Assembly (NCBI GenBank): GCA_016841045.1
Contig: JAENZX010000005.1
Span: 62,001-126,000 of the forward strand
From: Thermincola carboxydiphila
GTDB lineage: Bacteria > Bacillota > Thermincolia > Thermincolales > UBA2595
Direction: 5' to 3'
Length of the DNA: 64,000 nt
The position numbers were made by a program, and so were the translations under genes. Below the pieces are notes generated by a model that saw only the letters and a list, made by a program, of their open reading frames with translations, was not told where the DNA came from and did no database searches. Positions within the stretch are counted from its first letter, which is position 1, and each line of letters begins with the position of its first letter. Shown here piece after piece: positions 25,370 through 33,725 of the stretch.

Positions 25370-25960
25370 ATGAGCACAACTGTTAATCTTTCTCAGATGC
25401 AGAAGGATCATGGCGACTTCATAGAGAGAGTTCGCAAGTTGAGCGGTCAGGATGTACGGAAATGCTATCAGTGCGGTAAGTGTTCAGCCGGATGTGCGGT
25501 TCATAACTGCCAGGGCATGGATGTTTCACCAAACCGCGTAATGAGAATGGTTCAGCTGGGAATGGAAGAAGAAGTTTTAAAATCCAAAACTATTTGGGTT
25601 TGTGTTCTTTGTTCCACATGTACAACTCGCTGTCCAAGAGACATCGATATTGCTCGAGTAATGGATGCTCTAAGGATTTTGTCTAAAAAGAATAATACTT
25701 TTGTTAATGCTAAAAATGCCAATACGTTCCATGAAACATTTATGAATTCTATAATTAAGTATGGCAGGGTTTATGAAGCCGGTTTGGCGGTTACTCTTAC
25801 ACTGAAGTACGGGTATGGTTTCAACCTTATTGGTATTGGACCGGCTGCACTGGCAAAAGGTACACTGCCATTTTTCCCGCCTAAACTAAAGAATCCGGAG
25901 CAAATAAAGAAGATAGTTGAAAATGTTGAAAAAATCGAGAGAATGGAGGGTGAAAAGTAG
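25370..25960 (+). CDS. hdrC: Heterodisulfide reductase-like subunit HdrC
   Basis: 196 aa iron-sulfur protein. Two 4Fe-4S sites are visible: CYQCGKCSAGC...C (residues 33-49 region) and CVLCSTCTTRCP (near 80-91). HdrC carries electrons between HdrA and the catalytic HdrB. AGAGGGG lies upstream of the ATG. It begins the seven-gene operon hdrCBA-flxDCBA; its last base is shared with the hdrB GTG, giving translational coupling. There is no b-type cytochrome gene, so this is the soluble, HdrABC class. Confidence 0.93.
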   Translation: MSTTVNLSQMQKDHGDFIERVRKLSGQDVRKCYQCGKCSAGCAVHNCQGMDVSPNRVMRMVQLGMEEEVLKSKTIWVCVLCSTCTTRCPRDIDIARVMDALRILSKKNNTFVNAKNANTFHETFMNSIIKYGRVYEAGLAVTLTLKYGYGFNLIGIGPAALAKGTLPFFPPKLKNPEQIKKIVENVEKIERMEGEK

Positions 25961-26820
25961 TGAAATATGCTTATTACCCAGGATGCTCCCTCCATGGCCC
26001 CGCTAAAGGGTATGATTTGTCTGTAAAAGCAGTATGCAAAAACTTAGATATTGAACTATGGGAAGTGCCGGACTGGACTTGCTGTGGTGCCAGTTCAGCC
26101 CATAGCTTTGGGCATTTGCTGGGATTGGCAATCCCAGCCCAAACGCTGGTACCTGCAGAACAAGAGGGGTTAGATATTGTGGCTCCCTGTGCGGCATGCT
26201 GGCAGAGATTGGTCTGGGTAAACCATGAAGTTACCACAAATGCCAAGACAAGAGACGAGATAAATCAGGCCATTGGAGCAGAACTTACTGGTTCCAGTAA
26301 AGTCCTATCCATTATGGAAGCTGTAGCAAGCGCTGGGATGGAAAAAATAGCCCAGGCTACAAAAAAACCTTTAAAAGGTTTGAAGATAGCAGCGTATTAT
26401 GGTTGCTATTACGTTAAGCCGCCCAAAGTAGCTCATGTTGACGATCCCGAGTCTCCAAAGTTAATCGATGATATTATGGCCGCCGTTGGTGCCGAACCTG
26501 TTGATTGGCCGTATAAAACCGAATGCTGTGGGGCTTCTCTGGGGTTTGTCGAATTTGATACCACACTTGCCATGAGCGCCAAAGTCTTGGATTACGCTAT
26601 CAAGTCAGGTGCTGATATGATAGTTACGGCATGTCCTCTTTGTCAGCAGAATTTGGATATGCAGCAGTCAACTATTAACAAGAAATTTGGCACCAATCAT
26701 AAAATCCCGGTCACTTACTTTACCCAGTTAATGGCTTATGCTTTTGGTATGAGTGACAAGGAAGCAGCAATGCATAAGAACTTTACGTCTTATCAATCGG
26801 CGCTGGCCAAGCTGGGCTAA
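25960..26820 (+). CDS. hdrB: Heterodisulfide reductase-like subunit HdrB
   Basis: 286 aa, GTG start overlapping the hdrC stop. Two cysteine-rich CCG domains are complete: WTCCGASSAH with APCAACWQRL, and ECCGASLGFVE with ACPLCQQNLDM. In methanogens these Cys bind two noncubane 4Fe-4S clusters that cleave CoM-S-S-CoB. In sulfate reducers and related Firmicutes the disulfide substrate is not settled; the DsrC trisulfide or another thiol pair has been proposed. It is the presumed electron exit of the complex. Confidence 0.93.
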   Translation: MKYAYYPGCSLHGPAKGYDLSVKAVCKNLDIELWEVPDWTCCGASSAHSFGHLLGLAIPAQTLVPAEQEGLDIVAPCAACWQRLVWVNHEVTTNAKTRDEINQAIGAELTGSSKVLSIMEAVASAGMEKIAQATKKPLKGLKIAAYYGCYYVKPPKVAHVDDPESPKLIDDIMAAVGAEPVDWPYKTECCGASLGFVEFDTTLAMSAKVLDYAIKSGADMIVTACPLCQQNLDMQQSTINKKFGTNHKIPVTYFTQLMAYAFGMSDKEAAMHKNFTSYQSALAKLG

Positions 26821-26893
26821 TTAAGACACCAGGTTTTATTGAGACGGTTTTATTAAATTAAGATAGAAATTTACCGTATAGGGAGCGATGCAC

Positions 26894-28882
26894 ATGAAAA
26901 AAATAGGGGTGTTTCTTTGCTGGTGTGGCTCCAACATCGGCGGGGTAGTTGATATTCCGAAGGTTGCGGAAGCTACCAGGACACTGCCCGGCGTTGCTGT
27001 TGTGGAGGAGAACAAATACACTTGTTCAGAACCGGGACAGGTCGCCATGATTCAGGCAATTAAGGAGCATAATCTTGACGCTGTGGTAGTTGCCTCCTGC
27101 TCACCGCGGATGCACTTGCCAACATTCCAGAAGGCAGCTCAGCAGGCCGGAGTCAACCCATATATGGTTGAAATGGCCAACATTCGTGAGCACTGTTCAT
27201 GGGTTCATGCCTCTGAACCGGAACGGGCAACCCAGAAGGCAATGGAACTTGTTCGTAAAGCAGTTGCTAAAGTTGCTAAACTGGAGCCACTTTTCGAAAG
27301 CTATATTCCTGTTACCAAACGTGCTCTCGTTGTCGGGGGCGGTATTGCAGGTATTCAGGCGGCTCTTGACATTGCAGATGCAGGCCACCAGGTTGTTTTA
27401 GTCGAGAAGGAGTCTACTATCGGGGGCAGAATGGCCCAGTTAGATAAGACGTTCCCTACACTCGACTGCGGCACTTGAATTCTCGGGCCGAAAATGACTG
27501 CTGCGGCGCAGCATCCTAACATTACTCTTTACACCTGTTCTGAGGTTGAATCAGTAGGTGGGTATATCGGTAACTTTGAGGTTGCCATCAAAAAGAGAGC
27601 CAAGTACGTTGATTATACCAAGTGCACAGGTTGTGGCTTATGTGAAACAAAATGCCCAACTAAGAAGGTAACTAGTGAATTTGACGAAGGCATGGGTCAA
27701 AGGACTGCTATATACAAAGCCTTTACCAATGCCGTTCCAAGTAAACCGGTTATTGACAAAAACTCCTGTAAGAAACTTATCGATGGTAAGTGCGGAGTTT
27801 GTGCAAAAGTTTGTCCTACAGGCGCTATTAATTACGAAGACCAGGACGAAGTAATTACTGAAAAGTTCGGCGCTATTGTTATGGCTACAGGATTTGACCT
27901 TATTGACTGGGGTAAATATTACGGTGAATACGGCGGGGGAGCAATTCCCGACGTAGTAAGCGGTATCCAGTTTGAGCGTCTTGTTAATGCCAGCGGACCG
28001 ACCGGCGGTAAGATTAAGCGCCCGTCAGACGGGGAAATCCCTAACACCGTGGTGTTTGTTAAGTGTGTTGGTTCAAGAGATGTTCAAAAAGGTAAGTCCT
28101 ATTGCTCCAGAGCCTGCTGTATGTACACTGCCAAGCATGCTCATCAGGTGCTTGAAAAAGTAAAAGGCTCAGATGTTTATGTGTTCTATATGGATGTTCG
28201 TACTCCCGGAAAGATGTATGATGAGTTTTATATGAGGACCAGGGAGGAAGACGGAGCCAAGTATATCCGTGGACAGGTGTCCAAGATATTCCAGGATGGT
28301 AACAAGATTGTCGTTCGTGGTGAAGATACCCTTGTTGGCCAGAGCGTCGAAGTTGTTGCTGATATGGTAGTTCTTGAGACAGCGATGGTTCCACGGTTAG
28401 ATGCAACACAGCTTGCTCAGACAATTGGTTTCTCTTACGATAAAGACGGTTGGTTTTCAGAAGCCCACCCGAAACTTCGTCCTGTGGAAACTAACACAGG
28501 CGGTGTATTCCTTGCCGGATGCTGTCAGGGTCCCAAGGACGTACCAGATACAGTAGCCCAGGCTAGTGCTGCTGCTGTTAAGGTTTTGGGCATGTTTGCC
28601 AAAGATCAGCTGGCTGCCAACCCGCAGATAGCGTCTGTTAATGAGGCTACCTGTGTTGGCTGTCTGCTTTGTAAGCCAATTTGTCCGTATAAGGCTATTG
28701 AAGGAAAAGAAATCTCAGAAAGAGCTCATGGTGAAACTCTTACCCGTACGGTCGCTAATGTTAACTCCGCTCTCTGTCAGGGCTGTGGTGCATGTACAGC
28801 TGAGTGCCGTTCAGGTTCGATAAATCTTAAAGGATTCACCAACCAACAATTACTTGCGGAGGTGGATGCTGCATGTCTGTAA
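26894..28882 (+). CDS. hdrA: HdrA-like flavin subunit, selenoprotein (in-frame UGA read as Sec)
   Basis: 662 aa counting one UGA (27476-27478, residue 195) as selenocysteine. Both sides are one frame: N-terminal Cys cluster domain ([17 protein letters not shown]...), FAD-binding [19 protein letters not shown], then [19 protein letters not shown]-Sec-ILGPKM, where homologs read DC[SA]AC. Ferredoxin motifs follow: [33 protein letters not shown] and [11 protein letters not shown]. HdrA is the electron-bifurcating flavoprotein of Hdr complexes. A perfect hairpin at 27499-27513 fits a bacterial SECIS. Conservation after the UGA argues against decay. The ATG at 26894 has better spacing from GGGAG than the one at 26888. 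It overlaps flxD by 10 nt. Confidence 0.92.
27499..27513 (+). promoter_or_regulatory. Candidate SECIS hairpin of hdrA
   Basis: TGCTGC (27499-27504), loop GGC, GCAGCA (27508-27513): a perfect 6-bp stem with G in a 3-nt loop, the loop lying about 27 nt after the UGA. Bacterial SECIS elements are hairpins just downstream of the UGA with a loop G recognised by SelB. Confidence 0.75.
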
Positions 28883-29304
28883 ACGAAAATGAACTCCCGT
28901 GGCAGCCAAAGATATTGGGCTTCGCCTGTAACTGGTGCAGCTACGCCGGTGCGGATTCAGCCGGGGTAAGCCGTTTTCAGCAGCCCTCGACAATGAGAGT
29001 TGTCCGCGTGCCGTGCTCGGGACGTGTTAATCCGCAATTTATCCTGAGGGCATTTCAAAGGGGAATTGATGGTGTCCTCGTCGGTGGCTGACACCCTGGT
29101 GACTGCCACTATGCTAGTGGTAATTATTTTACAAGAAGAAGGTTCCTAGTAATGAAACGCCTCTTGGAATATGTCGGATATGAGCCTGGCCGGTTCAATG
29201 CACGCTGGATCTCCGGTTCGGAAGCCCAAAAGTGGGCTGATACCACCAAGGTAATTACTGAAAATATTCAGGCCCTTGGTCCGAACAAGAGATTTTCGAA
29301 ATGA
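28873..29304 (+). CDS. flxD: FlxD/MvhD-like subunit, selenoprotein (in-frame UGA read as Sec)
   Basis: 143 aa counting the UGA at 29089-29091 (residue 73) as selenocysteine. The frame reads [17 protein letters not shown] near the start, then GIDGVLVGG[15 protein letters not shown] and on to a normal TGA at 29302. MvhD/FlpD homologs have a Cys in the CHxGDCHY motif at this place. The subunit holds a 2Fe-2S cluster and passes electrons from the NADH-oxidising Flx module (or a hydrogenase) into HdrA. A perfect hairpin lies 12-30 nt after the UGA. Known MvhD homologs in Methanococcus (VhuD) are selenoproteins. It overlaps the end of hdrA and is followed by flxC. Confidence 0.92.
29104..29122 (+). 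promoter_or_regulatory. Candidate SECIS hairpin of flxD
   Basis: TGCCACTA (29104-29111), loop TGC, TAGTGGTA (29115-29122): an 8-bp stem with one G-U pair and a central G in a 3-nt loop, 22 nt after the UGA. Confidence 0.75.
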
Positions 29305-29323
29305 TTAAAAGGATGTGTGCCTA

Positions 29324-30286
29324 ATGAACAAAGTAACTGAAAATCTTAGAAAAACAGCGGCCAAGCTACTTCAGGACAAAGAGGTTGATCTGGTAATAGG
29401 TTACGGTCTCGGATCCGAGGCTGTAAGAACTCAGCCAGTCTTCGTTACTTCCCCCGAAGACGTCGAAAAACTTGTATGGAACCCATTCTGTGTTAACGGA
29501 CTTACAAAATACCTGTCAGACTTAAAGACTCACCCGGGAAAGATTGCGGTTGTAGTTAAAGGCTGTGATTCCCGCGGTATCTGGAGGTTGACTCAGGATA
29601 ACATTATTCCCAGGGATAAGGTTGTTGTAATCGGAATTCCCTGTGCAGGACAGTTATCTTATCCTAAACTTGCTTCTAAAATAGATGTTTCCGGACAGTT
29701 AAATGATGTCGAAGAAAAAGGCGAAGATATTGTTATCAAGACAACAAAAGGTGATTTTACAGTCAAACGCAGTGAGGTAGCCCTTGACAAGTGTGCTGCC
29801 TGTGAACACCATAACCCTGTTGTTGCTGATCATGTTGTCGGCGATTCCATTAATGCGGCCCCAACACCGGATAGCTATGATGAAGTAAAGAAATTCGAAG
29901 AAATGTCTGCAGAGGAAAAAGCGAAGTTCTGGTTAGGCCAGTTTTCACGCTGTATCCGCTGCTATGCTTGCCGTAACACATGTCCCGGCTGCACCTGTCG
30001 TGAATGTGTATTTGACACCATCAAGCCTGATTGGGTAGGAAAAGAAGTAAATATCGAAGAAAATGAACTTTTCCATCTTACCCGTGCCTTCCACTTGGCA
30101 GGCAGATGTGTTGATTGTGGCGAATGTGACAGGGTTTGTCCCATGGATATACCCATCAGGCTTTTGAATAAGAAGCTGCTTAAGGATTGTAAAGAATTAT
30201 TTAGCATGGATACTCCGGGTTCTGCCGAAGAAGGCGGGTCTGTTCTTGGACAGTACCGTCTGGAAGATCCCGAAGAGTTCATGTAG
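29324..30286 (+). CDS. flxC: FlxC-like iron-sulfur protein
   Basis: About 320 aa. The N-terminal half resembles the F420-dehydrogenase beta-subunit type domain (VVVKGCDSRGIWRL; IGIPCAGQLSYPK). A Cys-rich segment CAACEH follows, then C-terminal ferredoxin sites CIRCYACRNTCPGCTCREC and CVDCGECDRVCP. In Desulfovibrio FlxABCD, FlxC is an iron-sulfur subunit relaying electrons to and from ferredoxin; I assign it by order and clusters. AAAGGATG lies upstream of the ATG at 29324; a GTG 9 nt earlier is an alternative. Same operon, 19 bp after flxD. Confidence 0.85.
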   Translation: MNKVTENLRKTAAKLLQDKEVDLVIGYGLGSEAVRTQPVFVTSPEDVEKLVWNPFCVNGLTKYLSDLKTHPGKIAVVVKGCDSRGIWRLTQDNIIPRDKVVVIGIPCAGQLSYPKLASKIDVSGQLNDVEEKGEDIVIKTTKGDFTVKRSEVALDKCAACEHHNPVVADHVVGDSINAAPTPDSYDEVKKFEEMSAEEKAKFWLGQFSRCIRCYACRNTCPGCTCRECVFDTIKPDWVGKEVNIEENELFHLTRAFHLAGRCVDCGECDRVCPMDIPIRLLNKKLLKDCKELFSMDTPGSAEEGGSVLGQYRLEDPEEFM

Positions 30287-30304
30287 GATGGAGAGGTGAA
30301 TATA

Positions 30305-31327
30305 ATGGCGAATAAAGCAATGAAGAAAGACCAGGTCAAAAACCTGCTTGATAAAATCGCCCAGAGCAGCCAGCTCATTGCCCCCATCCAGAATGATGGT
30401 ATTACCCTTTTTAGACCTGTTCAGTCAGGTGAAGGCGTTGTGCTGGATTATCAAAATGCCTCGGTTCCTCCCAAAGATTTCTTCTTCCCACAGAGTGAGA
30501 AGATGTTCAGTTATGATACAAGTGACCCATCATGGGCAATCACTCCCGAGGCAGGGGCACCGAACAGGGTTCTCTTTGGTGCAAGACCCTGTGATGTCAA
30601 AAGCATACTCCTTTTAGATAAGGTTTTTGACGCAGAGTTCCGTGATGATCTATATATCGATAAGAGGAATAAAACTACTATTGTTGCTATTAGCTGCAAC
30701 ACCTGCAGGCATACTTGCTTCTGTGGCGCATTCGGAATATCTCCCGGTGGGACTGAAGGTGCCGATGTACTTCTGACAGACCTTGGCGACAAGTATCTGG
30801 TGGAAGTTATGACAGAGAAGGGAGAGGCTCTGGTAGCGGCAAACTCCAGTCTGTTCACAGATGATGACGGCAGCGGATTAGCTGCTAAGGAGAAGGCTAT
30901 AGCTCCCGCAGTGGAAAAGCAGATGAAAATTGACCTGGAGGGTGTTAAAGCCAAACTGGATGATATGTTCGAACATCCCATTTGGGATGCTGAGTCCATG
31001 AGGTGTATCGGATGTGGTACCTGCACATTCGTATGTCCGACCTGCCACTGCTTTGATATTGTTGATTTCAACGATCAAAGCTCAGTTGGTTATCGTTACC
31101 GCTGTGCAGATTCCTGTCAGTTTGCCAACTTTACCAGGGCAGCTGGCGGACACCAACCCCGTCCGTCAAAGAAGCAGAGAATCAGGCAGAGATTCCTGCA
31201 CAAACTCAGATACTTTGTGGACCGCTATGAAGATTTTGGCTGCGTAGGATGCGGACGCTGCCTTGAGAAGTGCCCGGTTAACCTCGATATAGCCCAGATC
31301 ATCAATAAAGTAAAGGAGGTTGGCTAA
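30305..31327 (+). CDS. flxB: FlxB-like iron-sulfur protein (AsrA-like)
   Basis: About 340 aa. It resembles anaerobic sulfite reductase subunit A: RVLFGARPCDVKSILLLDKVF and ISCNTCRHTCFC in the first half, then two 4Fe-4S motifs CIGCGTCTFVCPTCHCFD and CVGCGRCLEKCP. With FlxA it should form the NAD(H)-oxidising module of the Flx complex. The ATG at 30305 follows GGAGAGGTG by 6 nt. It is followed by flxA after 3 bp. Assignment to Flx rather than sulfite reductase rests on the neighbouring hdr and flxD genes and on the absence of a siroheme subunit. Confidence 0.87.
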   Translation: MANKAMKKDQVKNLLDKIAQSSQLIAPIQNDGITLFRPVQSGEGVVLDYQNASVPPKDFFFPQSEKMFSYDTSDPSWAITPEAGAPNRVLFGARPCDVKSILLLDKVFDAEFRDDLYIDKRNKTTIVAISCNTCRHTCFCGAFGISPGGTEGADVLLTDLGDKYLVEVMTEKGEALVAANSSLFTDDDGSGLAAKEKAIAPAVEKQMKIDLEGVKAKLDDMFEHPIWDAESMRCIGCGTCTFVCPTCHCFDIVDFNDQSSVGYRYRCADSCQFANFTRAAGGHQPRPSKKQRIRQRFLHKLRYFVDRYEDFGCVGCGRCLEKCPVNLDIAQIINKVKEVG

Positions 31328-31330
31328 GAT

Positions 31331-32188
31331 ATGTGTAGTTGCAACACCAGAGAAGTAGCCAGTCCTTTATTACCTCATATAGCTACGATTCAAAAAATCA
31401 TTGATGAGAATGAAAATATCAAAACCTTCCAGGTAACTTTTGATGAACCTGGTATTTTGGAAAACTTCGGCAACTTGCCGGGACAATGTGGGATGCTGTC
31501 TATTCTTGGAGTTGGGGAAATTATGATTTCCATAACTTCTTCACCTACCAGAAAAGGCTTTTTGGAGTTCGCCATTGCCAAGGTTGGGCGTGTAACCAGT
31601 GTTATCCACGAATTAAATGTTGGTGACAAGATAGCTGTTCGTGGACCCTATGGCAACAACTTCCCCTTTGAAGAATTGAAAGGGAAGAACTTACTGTTTG
31701 TTGTCGGTGGTATTGGTATAGCTCCACTGCGTTCATTGATTGACTATGTTCTGGATAATCGTGATGACTATGGCAGGGTAGATATCGTCTACGGAGCCAG
31801 GACGTATGATCTCCTGTGTTTCAAGTATGATATTTTTGATAAATGGCCAAAAATTAAAGACACCCATGTCCATATTACCCTGGATGCCGAAGATCCAAAA
31901 TGGAATGGACGCACAGGATTTATTACCCAGGATTGGCTGCAGGAAATTGTGCCAGACATCAATAACACAGTGCCACTAACCTGCGGACCACCTATCATGA
32001 TCAAAATACAGCTCGGCAACTTCCAGAAGATGGGCTGGAAGCCAGAAGATATCATCACTACTTTGGAAATGAACATGAGGTGTGGTATTGGAAAATGCGG
32101 ACGATGCAACATAGGTGATAAATACATCTGTGTTGACGGACCCGTGTTTAGAGTATCTCAGATAAACCAGCTGCCTCCTGAATTCTAA
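31331..32188 (+). CDS. flxA: FlxA-like FAD/NAD(P)-binding oxidoreductase (AsrB-like)
   Basis: 285 aa ferredoxin reductase-type flavoprotein. An FAD-binding beta-barrel (residues 10-105, ITSSPTRKGFLEFAI; VRGPYGNNFPF) is followed by an NAD(P)-binding domain (FVVGGIGIAPLRSLIDYVL; LTCGPPIMIK) and a C-terminal 2Fe-2S site CGIGKCGRCNIGDKYIC. It would oxidise NADH and pass electrons to FlxB, FlxC, FlxD and HdrA. AAAGGAGG precedes the ATG. Last gene of the operon, closed by a strong terminator. Confidence 0.9.
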   Translation: MCSCNTREVASPLLPHIATIQKIIDENENIKTFQVTFDEPGILENFGNLPGQCGMLSILGVGEIMISITSSPTRKGFLEFAIAKVGRVTSVIHELNVGDKIAVRGPYGNNFPFEELKGKNLLFVVGGIGIAPLRSLIDYVLDNRDDYGRVDIVYGARTYDLLCFKYDIFDKWPKIKDTHVHITLDAEDPKWNGRTGFITQDWLQEIVPDINNTVPLTCGPPIMIKIQLGNFQKMGWKPEDIITTLEMNMRCGIGKCGRCNIGDKYICVDGPVFRVSQINQLPPEF

Positions 32189-32200
32189 AAATAATTCTCA

Positions 32201-32225
32201 GAACCACCCAAAGGGTGGTTCTTTT
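32201..32225 (+). terminator. Terminator of the hdr-flx operon
   Basis: GAACCACCC (32201-32209) pairs perfectly with GGGTGGTTC (32213-32221), loop AAA, followed by TTTTC. Confidence 0.95.
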
Positions 32226-32294
32226 CTATTATCCCTTTTAAGATGTTACAGCATATTTTAATTATACAGAACACAACATCAGGGGGTATAAGGA

Positions 32295-32552
32295 ATGGAA
32301 CAAAACGCTTTTCTGGTTAAGTTGTTTAAGGAAGAAGGTGTTAGTAGAAATATCAGGTTAAGCAGTCGTCTGATTTTAGGGAGTGTCTTCACCGTAATCG
32401 GCGTTGTCTTACTTATATATAATAATAAAACTAATTACCCGCCGGAATGGCGGGTAATTAGTTTATTTCTGCTGTTAAATCTCCTTGTTACTGGCCTACT
32501 CCCCAAATGCCGCCGAGACTGCCTCCAATCAGGGCTGCAACAACTTTCTTAA
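32295..32552 (+). CDS. Possible small membrane protein, doubtful
   Basis: An 85-codon frame with an ATG 8 nt after GGGGG. The first 45 residues look protein-like: a polar N-terminus (KLFKEEGVSRNIRLSSR) then one hydrophobic helix (LILGSVFTVIGVVLLIY). Beyond residue 45 the frame runs through a perfect terminator hairpin and into the 3' end of the convergent gene, so the C-terminal half is probably not authentic. No family recognised. It may be a truncated gene or spurious. Confidence 0.3.
   Translation: MEQNAFLVKLFKEEGVSRNIRLSSRLILGSVFTVIGVVLLIYNNKTNYPPEWRVISLFLLLNLLVTGLLPKCRRDCLQSGLQQLS
32431..32461. terminator. Bidirectional terminator
   Basis: CTAATTACCCGCC (32431-32443) pairs perfectly with GGCGGGTAATTAG (32449-32461), loop GGAAT. 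T-rich sequence lies on both sides. It best serves the minus-strand gene ending at 32488. Confidence 0.85.
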
Positions 32553-32883
32553 AAACAGCAAAACCAAATATTCCACCGGGAACAAAAATATTAAAAATTA
32601 TAGTAAGGAGTAAAAAGACAAGTCCCACACCGAGTCCATGCAGCCAACCGAGCCTTCCGGCTTTGCGGGCTGATATAAGGCCACCGGAAAAGACACTAAA
32701 AAAAAGTATTCCCAATCCTATTACGGGAATCATCCGGTCATTAAAGACAGTATAGTACATAACTGTACCACCGATTGCCATCAAGATAATGGTAGCGATA
32801 ATTGCAAGCATAGTACCATAAAAAATTGCTGTCCAGTTAACGTTACTCTGCTGATTTAATGTTGAAGACATTTTTAGATTCAT
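32488..32883 (-). CDS. TIGR04086 family membrane protein
   Basis: 131 aa with four hydrophobic helices (about residues 17-42, 51-70, 79-105 and 110-130), rich in Gly in the last one (AALIGGSLGGIWGVG). It matches the TIGR04086/YrzE type of small membrane proteins of spore formers, whose function is unknown. The ATG at 32883 has GGGAGGTG 6 nt upstream; a GTG within that site gives a longer but poorer start. Monocistronic. Confidence 0.8.
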   Translation of the reverse strand: MNLKMSSTLNQQSNVNWTAIFYGTMLAIIATIILMAIGGTVMYYTVFNDRMIPVIGLGILFFSVFSGGLISARKAGRLGWLHGLGVGLVFLLLTIIFNIFVPGGIFGFAVFKKVVAALIGGSLGGIWGVGQ

Positions 32884-32981
32884 ATTTGTCACCTCCCGTT
32901 CACTTCAAATGGATTATTTGTACAACAATATTACTTACTTCATTAAAATATTACTATCATATAAGCTGTTTTTCTAAATAC

Positions 32982-33028
32982 TTGACGGGACGAGGTGTCA
33001 TCAGTTAATATAAAAGTGAGTACTCACT
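32982..33028 (+). promoter_or_regulatory. Promoter and palindromic operator of the TetR-HlyD-ABC operon
   Basis: TTGACG (32982-32987), an 18-bp spacer and TAATAT (33006-33011). AGTGAGTACTCACT (33015-33028), a perfect 14-bp palindrome, follows immediately, where a bound repressor would block initiation. It is the likely operator for the TetR protein encoded next (autoregulation). Confidence 0.75.
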
Positions 33029-33077
33029 CATGATTAATATAAATTAATGATATAAAGAGAAGGGGTGGTTAGTAAAA

Positions 33078-33725
33078 TTGGTAGCAGACCAGGTAGATTC
33101 ACGTAAAACAAGGTCTAACAATCGTCAGCAACAAATCCTCGACGCAGCAATGACTGTCTTCTTAAAAAAAGGCTTTAGTGGTTCAACGACTAAAGAAATT
33201 GCAAAAGAGGCAGGGGTTGCCGAGGGAACTATTTTTAGATATTTTAAAACAAAAAAGGACTTACTGTTGGAATTAGCGAGTCCAGGCATAGTCCAGTCAC
33301 TTGCAGATACGATGGAAGGCACGAGCGGACAATCTGATGAAGTGATTTTAAAAGCAATTTTAACAAACCGTCTAGAAGTTTTTAATCAAAACAGGGAACT
33401 TGTTCAGCTGCTAATTGCGGAAGCAAGATTTCACCCTGAAATAAAAGAACAGTTCGTGGAACGAATCGTATTAAGAGCTGCTGCAGTTATGCAGAGGTTC
33501 ATGACGGAACGGGTCGCAGCAGGTGATTTCAAGGATATGGATCCCAAAATCTTAACAGGGGCATTAGTCGGTATGATGGGTTTTTTTGTCTTATGGAAAG
33601 AGTTTTTGCTGGCTGATAAATATGTCGATTTTAATAGTGAGACCGTAATTGACAGTGTGATTGAAGTCTTTTTAAATGGTGTAAGAAATAAGGAAAAGGG
33701 TGAGGATGATGAGAACAAAGCTTAA
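33078..33725 (+). CDS. TetR/AcrR family transcriptional regulator
   Basis: 215 aa, TTG start with AGGGGTGG upstream. Residues 18-64 form the TetR helix-turn-helix ([40 protein letters not shown]). The C-terminal ligand domain is all-helical and poorly conserved, so the inducer is unknown. It heads an operon with a membrane-fusion lipoprotein and an ABC exporter and overlaps the next gene by about 20 nt. It most likely represses this efflux operon through the palindrome at 33015. Confidence 0.92.
   Translation: MVADQVDSRKTRSNNRQQQILDAAMTVFLKKGFSGSTTKEIAKEAGVAEGTIFRYFKTKKDLLLELASPGIVQSLADTMEGTSGQSDEVILKAILTNRLEVFNQNRELVQLLIAEARFHPEIKEQFVERIVLRAAAVMQRFMTERVAAGDFKDMDPKILTGALVGMMGFFVLWKEFLLADKYVDFNSETVIDSVIEVFLNGVRNKEKGEDDENKA

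Noticed and set aside
27476-27478. hdrA and flxD as frameshifted or nonsense pseudogenes
   Set aside because: Both stops are UGA, lie in frame at positions of conserved Cys, have SECIS-like hairpins, and the downstream parts keep full domain motifs.
30511-31071. 186-codon frame on the minus strand opposite flxB
   Set aside because: Low-complexity Ser-rich product and complete overlap with a clear iron-sulfur protein gene.
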